Shown here: positions 52,502-62,144 of the stretch, one piece after another | Layout of the letters: every line of letters begins with the position of its first letter | Numbering within the stretch: the stretch's first letter is position 1 | From: DATBGZ01 sp036557785 | GTDB taxonomy: Bacteria > Actinomycetota > Actinomycetes > Mycobacteriales > Micromonosporaceae | Length of the DNA: 64,000 nucleotides | Assembly (NCBI GenBank): GCA_036557785.1 | Contig: DATBGZ010000012.1 | Coordinates: forward strand, 74,457 to 138,456 | Reading direction: 5' to 3' | Notes under the pieces: generated by a model | What the model was told of the DNA's origin: nothing | The model's database searches: none | Seen by the model: the letters and a program-made list of their open reading frames with translations, nothing else | Made by a program: the position numbers and the translations under genes

Positions 52502-53584
52502 ATGCGGGCGATCTGGAAGGGCGCGGTCTCGTTTGGCCTCGTGTCGATCGGGGTCAAGCTCTACTCGGCGACGGAGGAGAAGGACATCCGGTTCCATCAG
52601 GTGCATCGCAGCGATGGCGGCCGCATCCGGTACAAACGCACCTGCTCGGTCTGCGGCGAGGAGGTCAGCTACGACGACATCGCGAAGGGCTATGACCTCG
52701 GCGGCGGCGAGATGGTGATCCTCACCGACGAGGACTTCGAGGACCTTCCGCTGTCGAGCACCCGAGCCATAGATGTGCACCAGTTTGTTCCGGCCGACCA
52801 GGTCGACCCCATCCTCTACAACAAGGCGTACTTCCTGGAGCCGGAGTCGGTCGCGGCCAAGCCGTACGTCCTGTTGCGCGACGCCCTCGTGGAGTCCGAC
52901 CGGGTCGCGATCGTGAAGGTCGCGCTGCGCCAGCGCGAACAGTTGGCGACGCTGCGGGTCCGTGACGGTGTGCTGGTGCTCAACACCATGCTCTGGCCGG
53001 ACGAGGTGCGGGCCGCGGAGTTCGGCTTCCTGGATGAGAAGATCACGCCGCGCCGGCAGGAGTTGGAGATGGCCGCCTCGCTCATCGAGTCGATGGCCGG
53101 CGACTTCAATCCCGACGAGTTCACCGACGACTACCGCGTGGCGCTGCAGAAGGTGATCGACGCCAAGGTCAGCGGTCAGGAGGTCGTGGCGCCGCCGGAG
53201 GTCGAGGAGGCGCCATCCGGCGCGATCGATCTCATGGCCGCACTGCGCGCGTCGGTCGACCGGGCTCGTGCCGCGCGCGCCGCCGGGGCACCGCCGCCGC
53301 CGGAGCACGAACCGGTCACGCCGACTCCGATCACGGCCGCGAAGTCCGCGAAGGGTGCCGCGAGCGAGGAACCGGCGGGCAAGGCGCCCGCACGGCCGGC
53401 GAAGAAGGCAGCGCCTCGTAAGGCGGTTGCCGCGGCGGAGGAGAAACCCACCCGCGCGGCGAAGACCACCCGCGCCGGCGCCAAGACGACCCGGTCGACG
53501 AAGTCGACCGGTGCGGCGTCGAAGTCGACCGAAGGCACCGCGCCGAGCAAGAAGGCAGCACCGCGCGCCCGCCGCACCGCATAG
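52502..53584 (+). CDS. ku: Ku DNA end-binding protein
   Basis: A 360-residue bacterial Ku that binds DNA double-strand ends as a homodimer and recruits LigD. The N-terminus MRAIWKGAVSFGLVSIGVKL is a clear match, and the core beta barrel runs to about residue 230. The last ~100 residues form a long Lys/Ala/Thr/Pro-rich tail, like the extended basic tails that bind DNA in mycobacterial Ku. ATG 52502 has AGGAGCAGGCG upstream. It is divergent from the ligase gene. Confidence 0.95.
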   Translation: MRAIWKGAVSFGLVSIGVKLYSATEEKDIRFHQVHRSDGGRIRYKRTCSVCGEEVSYDDIAKGYDLGGGEMVILTDEDFEDLPLSSTRAIDVHQFVPADQVDPILYNKAYFLEPESVAAKPYVLLRDALVESDRVAIVKVALRQREQLATLRVRDGVLVLNTMLWPDEVRAAEFGFLDEKITPRRQELEMAASLIESMAGDFNPDEFTDDYRVALQKVIDAKVSGQEVVAPPEVEEAPSGAIDLMAALRASVDRARAARAAGAPPPPEHEPVTPTPITAAKSAKGAASEEPAGKAPARPAKKAAPRKAVAAAEEKPTRAAKTTRAGAKTTRSTKSTGAASKSTEGTAPSKKAAPRARRTA

Positions 53585-53605
53585 CGCGGCTGCCCCGCGT
53601 CCGCC

Positions 53606-53953
53606 TCAGTCGCGGGGGATCCAGTTGCGGCGCACGATCTGCAGCTCCGCTTCGGCTCGAGCCAGGTCCGGTGCGGTGGGCCGGGCGGCGTCACGGGCAC
53701 GCAGCGCGGCAGCCGGTCTGACCTGGGACGAGCCACCGCCGACCAGACCTCGCAGGCCTCGCTCCGCGGACGCCGGATCGAGCTCGACGCCCGACCAGGG
53801 CTCGTCCGCCGCGGCCGGCGGTTCGCCGCGTCGGCCAGGGGCGGCCGGCGCGCTGGCCGTACGGCCACGGGGTGCCCGCTCCGCCCGCTCGGCGACGTCG
53901 GAGCGGGCCGGCTCACGGTCTCCCACGACCCGTCGCCTGCGACGTTCCGGCAC
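53606..53953 (-). CDS. Small conserved actinobacterial protein of unknown function
   Basis: A 115-residue basic protein with a disordered Arg/Ala/Pro-rich N-terminus and a compact C-terminal part (SAERGLRGLVGGGSSQ; AAALRARDAARPTAPDLARA) ending VRRNWIPRD. The end pattern, in which RPTAPDLARAEAE precedes RRNW, is one I recognise from unnamed small actinobacterial proteins. GTG 53953 begins 22 bases after the stop of the Eis-like gene, so they likely share a transcript. Function unknown. Confidence 0.65.
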   Translation of the reverse strand: MPERRRRRVVGDREPARSDVAERAERAPRGRTASAPAAPGRRGEPPAAADEPWSGVELDPASAERGLRGLVGGGSSQVRPAAALRARDAARPTAPDLARAEAELQIVRRNWIPRD

Positions 53954-53975
53954 GCCCGCCACGGTACCGGTGTCC

Positions 53976-55193
53976 CTAGAAGACCTCCAGAGGGGCCGGT
54001 GGGACGTGCCAGCGCAGCGCCGCATCGGCCCGGGCGATGGCTCCGGCCGTGTGCTCGACGACCTGCCCCGTGGCGGCGAGCGCCGACAGCGGCGTGCCAC
54101 CGAGGTAGGCGGCCCCGAGCGCGCGTACATCCATGGTCAGGTCGGGCGCGTCCACTGTGGATACGCAGGCCGCCGCGGCCGGTGAGCCGGTCAGCCGCCA
54201 GCGGCCGGCGTTGCTGGGCAGCATCGAATCCGTTACCTCGATGACGATGTCGAGGTCCGCGGCGTACCGGCGGGCCGCGAGCGCGGCCGGAACGTCGAGC
54301 ACCCGCAGCCACACGGCGTCGCCGAACCGCCCCTCGAGGCGGCGCGGGTCACTGACCGCGTATATCAATGGCTCCTGCGAGGACGCGAGCCAGACATTGA
54401 CCGAGCGGGTGAGGTCCACCGCCATGAGGAACGCCCAGATGGCGTTGTACGCGTCGGGATTGGCCGCCACCTGCTCCACGACCCGTACCTCGCCGTACGG
54501 TCCGGAGTCTGGCCACTGGGTGCGCCACAGCGCATACCCGTCCACCTCGCCCCCGTCGTTCTCGTGCACCACCGCGCGCAGGGCGTTTGCCCCACGCCGC
54601 CATTCCTTCGGGTCGGCCAGGCGGTAGTCCCAGTGCCTCGATGCCCGCTCGGACCAGCCGGGCCGAGCGGCGAAGACCTCGTCGAAGAGCTTGGCCATCT
54701 CGTCGCGCAGGGCCTGCGGGCTCGCCTCGCGGATGCGCCCCGCTCCGGCGGGCACCGTGAGCTTCGCCTCGGTGGTGTCGATGGTCAGCCCGAGGCGTGT
54801 CGCGGCGAGCCCATAGCCGAAGCGCTGGTAGATGCGCCCCTCGCTGGCGAACAGCACGGCGACCGGCTCGCCGGCCGCCCGGGCGTCGTCGAACTGGCGG
54901 CGCATGAAGCCGGTGAGGATGCCCCGACGACGCGCGGTGGTCGCGACCGATACGAGGGTCACATGCGCGGCGGGAACGACGGCGCCGGGCACGGCGAGAT
55001 GACGGGTCTGGATGGACGCCGATCCGACGATCTCGCCGTCGCGCCGCGCGACGAGGGTCCGGTCGATCTCGATCGCGATCCGTTCGGTTGCGCTGACGGC
55101 GTCGCTGTGCTCTTCATGAAAGGCGTTTTCCACGACCTGGATGAGGGCGTCCCAGTCATCGTCGGAGGCGGTTTCGATTACGTATTCGCTCAC
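53976..55193 (-). CDS. Eis-like GNAT N-acetyltransferase
   Basis: A 405-residue protein of the Enhanced intracellular survival family, with tandem GNAT domains and a C-terminal SCP2-like fold. The key tyrosine corresponds to Tyr127 in IYQRFGYG and the protein ends in Phe (PPAPLEVF); in M. tuberculosis Eis Tyr126 and the C-terminal carboxylate act in catalysis. It may acetylate aminoglycosides or other polyamines, but the real substrate is unknown. GTG 55193 has GGTAGGA nine bases upstream; ATG 55220 is possible. Confidence 0.9.
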   Translation of the reverse strand: MSEYVIETASDDDWDALIQVVENAFHEEHSDAVSATERIAIEIDRTLVARRDGEIVGSASIQTRHLAVPGAVVPAAHVTLVSVATTARRRGILTGFMRRQFDDARAAGEPVAVLFASEGRIYQRFGYGLAATRLGLTIDTTEAKLTVPAGAGRIREASPQALRDEMAKLFDEVFAARPGWSERASRHWDYRLADPKEWRRGANALRAVVHENDGGEVDGYALWRTQWPDSGPYGEVRVVEQVAANPDAYNAIWAFLMAVDLTRSVNVWLASSQEPLIYAVSDPRRLEGRFGDAVWLRVLDVPAALAARRYAADLDIVIEVTDSMLPSNAGRWRLTGSPAAAACVSTVDAPDLTMDVRALGAAYLGGTPLSALAATGQVVEHTAGAIARADAALRWHVPPAPLEVF

Positions 55194-55404
55194 GGCATCA
55201 GTTCCTACCCCGTGATGCACGCTGGCGGTAGCGCGTTTTCCCGAGCCGCGGTGACGCAGCGCCGTCCGGGGCGGGCCAAAGTCATCCGTGTCGCTGCTGC
55301 TCAGTCCCGCCGTTGATCAGGCAGACTGACATCCCGCACCGCTCGGCGGCTGGTGCGAAACGCGCGCGCCCGAGGGCCCGTGGCGCGAGAAGAAGGCGGC
55401 TGGC

Positions 55405-56091
55405 ATGACGGACAGGACAACGGCGGGCGTCGAGGCCGAGCAGGATGAGGTCGAGGCGCTGCTGCACAACCTCTGCGGGTTCCATCTGGCCGAGCGCGAC
55501 CCCGTCCAGCGATACACCGTGCTGACCCGTGAGCAGGTGCTCTACGAGGCGCTGGCCGCGGCGATCCGGCGCGAGCGGGGTCGGGCGCTGGCGGAGCTCG
55601 TGCAGGGCGGCCACAAGCTCACCGAGGTCGCGGAGCTCACCGGTCTGGGCACGCGACAGCGGGTGCAGCGGCTGATCCACCTCAGCGCCGCGGTTGAGCA
55701 GGCGCCCGGCGCGCAGGCGGTGACGGAGGCGCAAGAAGCCTCGCGCCAGTTCGAGGAGCGCCTGGCCGCGGTCGAAGCGACCCTGGACGAGGTGGTCAGC
55801 GGCGTGCCGGTTCTCACCGAGCCGGTCCTGCCCATCACTGAGCTCCCGGACGAGGACGCCGAGATTCTCCGGGAGCCGTTCGCCCACGCGACCTATTCCA
55901 GTGGCGGGTACGCGTCGGTCCGGCCCGCCGACGACCCGTTCGACCCGCTGACCGCGGACCTCAGCGAGCTCACTGGTGTGTTGGAGCCCACCCGGGTCAT
56001 GCCCGCGCTGTCCGCCGCGTTGCAGGTGACCAAGGAATTCGCCGCGGACGACGCGTGGCAGCGCCGTGCCGAGGAGCCGGAGACGGCCTGA
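55405..56091 (+). CDS. Hypothetical protein with a possible HTH segment
   Basis: A 228-residue acidic protein of unknown family. A short segment (HKLTEVAELTGLGTRQRVQRLI, near residue 70) resembles a helix-turn-helix. The rest has a coiled-coil-like helix (EAQEASRQFEERLAAVEATL) and a Pro/Asp-rich tail. ATG 55405 is preceded by AGAAGG. It is divergent from the Eis-like gene and ends 13 bases before tRNA-Gly, which is on the other strand. Confidence 0.7.
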   Translation: MTDRTTAGVEAEQDEVEALLHNLCGFHLAERDPVQRYTVLTREQVLYEALAAAIRRERGRALAELVQGGHKLTEVAELTGLGTRQRVQRLIHLSAAVEQAPGAQAVTEAQEASRQFEERLAAVEATLDEVVSGVPVLTEPVLPITELPDEDAEILREPFAHATYSSGGYASVRPADDPFDPLTADLSELTGVLEPTRVMPALSAALQVTKEFAADDAWQRRAEEPETA

Positions 56092-56104
56092 TCGTGGCGA
56101 ATTG

Positions 56105-56175
56105 AGGGGCCGACGGGAATCGAACCCGCACCGTCAGTTTGGAAGACTGAAGCTCTGCCATTGAGCTACGGCCCC
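56105..56175 (-). tRNA. tRNA-Gly (TCC)
   Basis: A 71-nt cloverleaf on the minus strand with acceptor stem GGGGCCG / CGGCCCC, anticodon loop CTTCCAA (anticodon TCC, complement of 56141-56143) and T-arm with GGTTCGATTCCC. The discriminator is T and CCA is not encoded. Confidence 0.95.
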
Positions 56176-56344
56176 GCGGCTCGCGCTGCCCCGGGACCAC
56201 GCGCGGTGCACCGGGGGCCAGGCGCTGCCGGCTACAGCGTAGCGGTCGGCGTCCGGACCCGTCGCGCGCCTTCCGCGGCGGGCGGAGCGTCGGGCACCTT
56301 ACCGACGTGCGGCGACCCTCCGCCACGTACACTTGCTGCCGCCA

Positions 56345-56418
56345 CGGGGTGTGGCGCAGCTTGGTAGCGCACTCGCTTTGGGAGCGAGGGGCCGTGGGTT
56401 CAAATCCCGCCACCCCGA
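56345..56418 (+). tRNA. tRNA-Pro (TGG)
   Basis: A 74-nt cloverleaf with acceptor stem CGGGGTG / CACCCCG, anticodon stem CTCGC/GCGAG around loop TTTGGGA (anticodon TGG at 56379-56381) and T-arm with GGTTCAAATCC. The discriminator is A and CCA is not encoded. A stem-loop follows 11 bases later. Confidence 0.95.
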
Positions 56419-56429
56419 CGACGAGGAGG

Positions 56430-56457
56430 CGAGAGCGAACGCCTTTCCTCGCTCTCG
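56430..56457 (+). terminator. Stem-loop after tRNA-Pro
   Basis: Arms CGAGAGCGA (56430-56438) and TCGCTCTCG (56449-56457) pair perfectly with a ten-base loop, and TTCC follows. It is a likely terminator for tRNA-Pro and separates it from the tig gene. Confidence 0.65.
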
Positions 56458-56585
56458 TTCCGAGGAGGAAGGGGTAACAGGCGCGCTAGCGCCGAATACC
56501 CCGACCGAGCCCCGTCCGCGCACCGATCGACTGCCGTACCGATGCCGGGCGCGGCAAGCCGCCCAAGCCGCCAGAGGAGTACGCA

Positions 56586-57944
56586 GTGGAGAGCACCGTC
56601 GAGACCCTGGGCCCGACGCGGGTGCGGCTCGCGATAGAGGTGCCGTTCTCAGAGTTGGAGCCGAGCCTGAAGAAGGCGTACCGCGAGATCGGCGCCCAGG
56701 TGACCATCCCGGGCTTTCGCAAGGGCAAGGTGCCCAACGCCGTCATCGACCAGCGCGTCGGGCGTGGCACGATCCTGTCCGAAGCCGTCCAGGGCGCCAT
56801 CCCGGAGCAGCTGCTCGCGGCGGTTCGCGAACACGAGGTGCGCACGATCGGGCGGCCGTCGGTGGAGATAACAGAGTTCGCCGACGGGCAGCCGCTCAAG
56901 TTCACGGCCGAGATGGACGTCCGGCCGGAGATCGCGCTGCCGGAGCTGGGTGGGTTCGAGGTGACGGTCGACGCGGTGCCGGTCACCGACGAGGCGATCG
57001 ACGCTCAGGTCGACGCACTGCGCGCCCGCTTCGGCACGCTCACCGCGGTCGACCGGCCCGCGCGTCGAGGTGATTTCATCCAGGTGGATCTGTCGGCGAC
57101 CGTCGACGGCGAACAGGTACCCGGCGGCAGCGCCACGAACCTGTCGCACGAGGTCGGCAGCAATGAGCTCCTGCCGGGTCTGGACGAGACGGTCGAGGGC
57201 ATGAGTGCCGGCGAGTCGACGACATTCACCAGCACCCTGGTCGCCGGCGACCACGCGGGCCGCGAAGCCCAGGTCTCGGTGACCGTCCGGAGTGTGAAGG
57301 AGCGAGAGCTGCCCGCCCGCGACGACGACTTCGCCCAACTCGCCAGCGAGTTCGACACGCTCGAGGAGTTGCGGGCCGACTTCGCTGCCCGCTTGCGTCG
57401 GGCGGGTCGGCGGCAGGAACTCGTCCAGGCCCGGGACCGGGCGCTGGAGGCGCTCGGCGATCTGGCTCACATCCCGGTCCCCGAGGGCGTGCTCGCCGAC
57501 GAGGTCGAGGGCCGCCGCCAGGCGATCACCGAGCAGCTCGAGCGCGCGGGTCTGACGCTCACCGACTACCTCGGTGCCGACGGCAAGACTGAGGAGGACC
57601 TGACGGCCGAGCTGACCGACGTGGCGAGTCGGGCGATCAAGTCGCAGCTGCTCCTCGACGCGTACGCCGACGCCGAGGAGGTCACGGTCAGCGACGACGA
57701 GTTCGGCTACGAGGTGGTACACCGCGCGCAGCACGCCGGCATGCCGCCGCAGCAGTACTACGATCAGTTGATCAAGGCCGGCCTCGCCTCCTCGGTGGCG
57801 GTCGACGTCCGCCGCAACAAGGCGCTCACCGCGGTCCTCGATCGGATCACGATCAAGGACGCCGAGGGCGCGGTCCTGACGGTGGACGAGTTGCGTGGCG
57901 GCGTCGCCCCGGACGAGGACCACTTCGGCCACAACCACGACTGA
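56586..57944 (+). CDS. tig: Trigger factor
   Basis: Ribosome-bound chaperone with peptidyl-prolyl isomerase activity (452 residues). The N-terminal ribosome-binding domain has GFRKGKVPN (near residue 48), the FKBP domain runs from about residue 160 to 240 (RRGDFIQVDLSATVDGEQ; LLPGLDETVEGM), and the rest is the helical chaperone domain with an acidic, His-containing tail (EDHFGHNHD). GTG 56586 has AGAGGAG upstream. It begins the tig-clpP1-clpP2-clpX block of protein quality control. Confidence 0.95.
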   Translation: MESTVETLGPTRVRLAIEVPFSELEPSLKKAYREIGAQVTIPGFRKGKVPNAVIDQRVGRGTILSEAVQGAIPEQLLAAVREHEVRTIGRPSVEITEFADGQPLKFTAEMDVRPEIALPELGGFEVTVDAVPVTDEAIDAQVDALRARFGTLTAVDRPARRGDFIQVDLSATVDGEQVPGGSATNLSHEVGSNELLPGLDETVEGMSAGESTTFTSTLVAGDHAGREAQVSVTVRSVKERELPARDDDFAQLASEFDTLEELRADFAARLRRAGRRQELVQARDRALEALGDLAHIPVPEGVLADEVEGRRQAITEQLERAGLTLTDYLGADGKTEEDLTAELTDVASRAIKSQLLLDAYADAEEVTVSDDEFGYEVVHRAQHAGMPPQQYYDQLIKAGLASSVAVDVRRNKALTAVLDRITIKDAEGAVLTVDELRGGVAPDEDHFGHNHD

Positions 57945-58072
57945 TCGACGTACCGTCGCCACGACCGCGGCCCCGTGCGCCGACAGCGAAAATGGGCAGC
58001 GATCGGGGCAGCCCGCCGTACCGAGCGGCTAGGGTCGCTCATAGACGTGACCGAACGACCGAAAGGGCCGCC

Positions 58073-58714
58073 ATGATGCTTCCACCGCCCACGACGCACC
58101 TGCCGTCACCGCTGGCACGAAGCAGTGACGCGCTCTCCGGGATGCTCGACGAGTCGGTCTACAACCGGCTGCTCAAGGAGCGGATCATCGTGCTCGGCAG
58201 CGAGGTGACCGACCAGGTCGCCAACCGCATCTGCGCCCAGTTGCTGTTGCTCGCCGCGGAGGATGCCAACCGCGACATCAACCTGTGGATCAACTCACCC
58301 GGTGGCTCGGTCTACTCGGGCATGGCGATCTATGACACGATGCAGTTCATCGCCAACGACGTGGTGACCGTGGCCATGGGCATGGCCGCCTCGATGGGCC
58401 AGTTGCTGCTCTGCGCCGGGACCAAGGGCAAGCGGTACGCCCTCCCGCACGCACGGATCATGATGCACCAGCCCTCAGGGGGCATCGGGGGAACCGCGGC
58501 CGACATCGCGATCCAAGCCGAGCAGATGCTCTACACCAAGCGGATGTTCCAGGAGCGGGTGGCGTTCCACACTGGACAGTCTCCGGACCAGATCGAGTCG
58601 GACTCCGACCGCGACCGGTGGTTCACCGCCCAGGAGGCTCTGGACTACGGCTTCATCGACAAGGTGATCACGGGCGCGGCGCAGGTTCAGGCCGGCGCGG
58701 GCACCCGGGCCTGA
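58073..58714 (+). CDS. clpP1: ATP-dependent Clp protease proteolytic subunit 1
   Basis: A 213-residue serine protease subunit with catalytic triad Ser107 (GMAASMGQ), His132 (MMHQPSGG) and Asp181 (DRDRWF). GAAAGGG stands at 58061-58067 before the first ATG; a second ATG follows immediately. In actinobacteria ClpP1 and ClpP2 form a mixed tetradecamer, each ring with one type. Its stop lies 22 bases before clpP2, so the two form an operon. Confidence 0.95.
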   Translation: MMLPPPTTHLPSPLARSSDALSGMLDESVYNRLLKERIIVLGSEVTDQVANRICAQLLLLAAEDANRDINLWINSPGGSVYSGMAIYDTMQFIANDVVTVAMGMAASMGQLLLCAGTKGKRYALPHARIMMHQPSGGIGGTAADIAIQAEQMLYTKRMFQERVAFHTGQSPDQIESDSDRDRWFTAQEALDYGFIDKVITGAAQVQAGAGTRA

Positions 58715-58736
58715 CCGGCGACAAGCGAGAGGAACA

Positions 58737-59426
58737 GTGACAGACATGAACTTCCCAGCGTCACCGCCTGGCCTGCACCTGCCGCCGGGGCTCCGCGAGG
58801 TGCACAACCGGTACATCCTTCCGTCCTTCATCGAGCGGACCTCGTACGGCATCAAGGAGTCCAACCCGTACAGCAAGATGTTCGAGGAGCGGATCATCTT
58901 CCTCGGCGTACAGGTGGATGACACCTCCGCCAACGACGTGATGGCCCAGTTGCTGGCGCTCGAGTCGACCGACCCGGACCGCGACATCACGATCTACATC
59001 AACTCGCCCGGCGGCTCGTTCACGGCGCTGACCGCGATCTACGACACGATGCTCTACGTCCGCCCCGACATCGTCACGGTCTGCATGGGCCAGGCGGCGA
59101 GCGCGGCCGCCGTGCTGCTCTCCGCGGGCACGCCGGGCAAGCGGATGGCGCTGCCGAACTCGCGGATCATCATCCACCAGCCGGCGACCGAGGGCGGGTA
59201 CGGCCAGGGCTCGGACATCGAGATCCAGGCGCGCGAGATCCTGCGCATGCGGACCATGCTGGAGGAGATGATCGCCCGGCACACCGGCCAGGCCATCGAA
59301 AAGGTGCGCAAGGACATCGACCGAGACAAGATTCTTACGCCCGAGGAGGCGAAGGACTACGGCTTGATCGACCAGGTGCTCACCTCGCGCAAGAAGTCCG
59401 CGCTCGCCGTCGCCCAGGCCGGCTGA
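58737..59426 (+). CDS. clpP2: ATP-dependent Clp protease proteolytic subunit 2
   Basis: A 229-residue ClpP paralogue with triad Ser122 (GQAASAAAV), His147 (IIHQPATEGGYGQG) and Asp197 (DRDKILT). It has the longer N-terminus typical of actinobacterial ClpP2, likely processed. GTG 58737 has AGAGGA before it; ATG 58746 is an alternative. It works in the same complex as ClpP1 with ClpX or ClpC as unfoldase. Confidence 0.95.
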   Translation: MTDMNFPASPPGLHLPPGLREVHNRYILPSFIERTSYGIKESNPYSKMFEERIIFLGVQVDDTSANDVMAQLLALESTDPDRDITIYINSPGGSFTALTAIYDTMLYVRPDIVTVCMGQAASAAAVLLSAGTPGKRMALPNSRIIIHQPATEGGYGQGSDIEIQAREILRMRTMLEEMIARHTGQAIEKVRKDIDRDKILTPEEAKDYGLIDQVLTSRKKSALAVAQAG

Positions 59427-59469
59427 GCCGGCCGCCACTGTCGCGCACGAGATACCAAAACAGCCCGGT

Positions 59470-59496
59470 GTCGGGGTCGGTAGTTGCGACCCCGAC
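59470..59496 (+). terminator. Stem-loop between clpP2 and clpX
   Basis: Arms GTCGGGGTCG (59470-59479) and CGACCCCGAC (59487-59496) pair over 10 bp with a seven-base loop, 44 bases after clpP2. It is a likely terminator, partial terminator or stabilising hairpin, and suggests that clpX has its own promoter in the following ~180 bases. Confidence 0.6.
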
Positions 59497-59677
59497 CAGG
59501 TACCGTCAAGGGCGAACGGGCCGCCCGACCCAACCGCCGCGGGCACGCGCCACGCGCGCCTCGCGGTCAACCGGTCGAGCGGCTTCCTCACCCCCCGGGC
59601 CATGCTCAGGCTGCGGCACGGGCGGTACTGACCCCGGGCTACCCGGACCGGCTTGCGGCAGAGCAGGAGTTGTTCCA

Positions 59678-60982
<1,305 letters not shown>

Positions 60983-62044
60983 GTGGGCGCGGCCGTCCCG
61001 CTGGCCGCCGCATCCGCCCTGGTGTGGGGCTCGGCCGACTACTGCGGCGGCCGGGCGTCGCGATGGACGAGCCCGGTCACATCCGCCCTCGCCGCCGAGG
61101 TCGCCGGTCTTCCGGTGCTCGCGGTCGCCCTGATGCTCGCGCCCGCGCCCGTGCACCCGGCCGACCTTGGCTGGGCCGCGGCGGCCGGAGTCTGCGGCCT
61201 CGCCGGGCTCACACTGCTCTACCGCGGGCTGGCCATGGGCGTGATGGCGGTGGTCGCTCCGGTCACGGGCGTCACCGGTGCGACCGTGCCGGTGGTCTTC
61301 GGGCTCGCCACCGACGCGGCGCCATCCCCGGTGAGCCTGGCCGGCGTGGCCTGCGCGGTTGGCGCGATCGCCCTGGTGAGCCTGGGTGCGGGTGATCACC
61401 CCGAGGCGGAGGGGTTGCGGCCCGGAACCGCCCGTACGGATGAGCGCGGCCGACGTCGGTCCGCTGGCGGGCGTCCGGTGATCTTTGGCGGGCGGCGGCC
61501 GATCTCCACCGGGCGGCAGCGGCGAGCCCAAGGGCGAGCTGAGCAGCGCGCTCGCTGGCGCACAGCCCTCCAGGCGCGACCATGGCCGCGGGGCGGCGGC
61601 CATGGCAACGGGCCCGCGGGGCGTGGTCTGCGGGTTCGCCTGGCGGTGGTCGGCACCGCGCTGATCGCGGGTGCGCTCTTCGGGCTCTTCTTCGTGCTTC
61701 TCGACCAGACCTCGGCTGGCTCGGGGCTCTGGCCGCTCGCGGCGATCCGGCTGGGCTCAATCCCGTTCGGCGTGCTGCTCGTCCTCGTGCGGCGTGACCC
61801 CCTCCGACCGCCCCGACAAGCGACCGGGTGGCTGCTGGGCGCGGGCGTGGGGGACATCCTCGCGAACGGCCTTTTCCTGGTGGCGCTTCGCGAAGGCCTG
61901 CTCAGCGTCGTCGCGCCCATCGCGGCGCTCTACCCGGTGAGCACGGTGATGCTCGCCCTGTGGCTGGACCGGGAGCGGATGCGCCCAGTCCAGGTGGCGG
62001 GGCTCGGCCTCGCCGCGACCGCCGTCGTCCTCACGGCGCTGTAG
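60983..62044 (+). CDS. EamA-family transporter with basic cytoplasmic loop
   Basis: A 353-residue drug/metabolite-type permease with about ten helices in two EamA repeats. Between the repeats there is a ~75-residue Arg/Gly-rich insertion (about residues 138-215). The GTG directly follows the clpX TAA at 60982 with no gap, so the gene probably shares the clpX transcript. No substrate can be read. The insertion is unlike the short loop in typical EamA proteins. Confidence 0.82.
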   Translation: MGAAVPLAAASALVWGSADYCGGRASRWTSPVTSALAAEVAGLPVLAVALMLAPAPVHPADLGWAAAAGVCGLAGLTLLYRGLAMGVMAVVAPVTGVTGATVPVVFGLATDAAPSPVSLAGVACAVGAIALVSLGAGDHPEAEGLRPGTARTDERGRRRSAGGRPVIFGGRRPISTGRQRRAQGRAEQRARWRTALQARPWPRGGGHGNGPAGRGLRVRLAVVGTALIAGALFGLFFVLLDQTSAGSGLWPLAAIRLGSIPFGVLLVLVRRDPLRPPRQATGWLLGAGVGDILANGLFLVALREGLLSVVAPIAALYPVSTVMLALWLDRERMRPVQVAGLGLAATAVVLTAL

Positions 62045-62144
62045 CCAGCGGAGGCGACCGCGCACCGCGCTGCCGCGGGCGATCGCTGACGGGAACGCAT
62101 ATGGTGGGCACCATGGTCACTCGCGTCGGATGCACCGCGCGGCC

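Noticed and set aside
57950..58072. ClgR operator before clpP1
   Set aside because: I looked for GTTCGC-N5-GCGAAC and saw only weak half sites.
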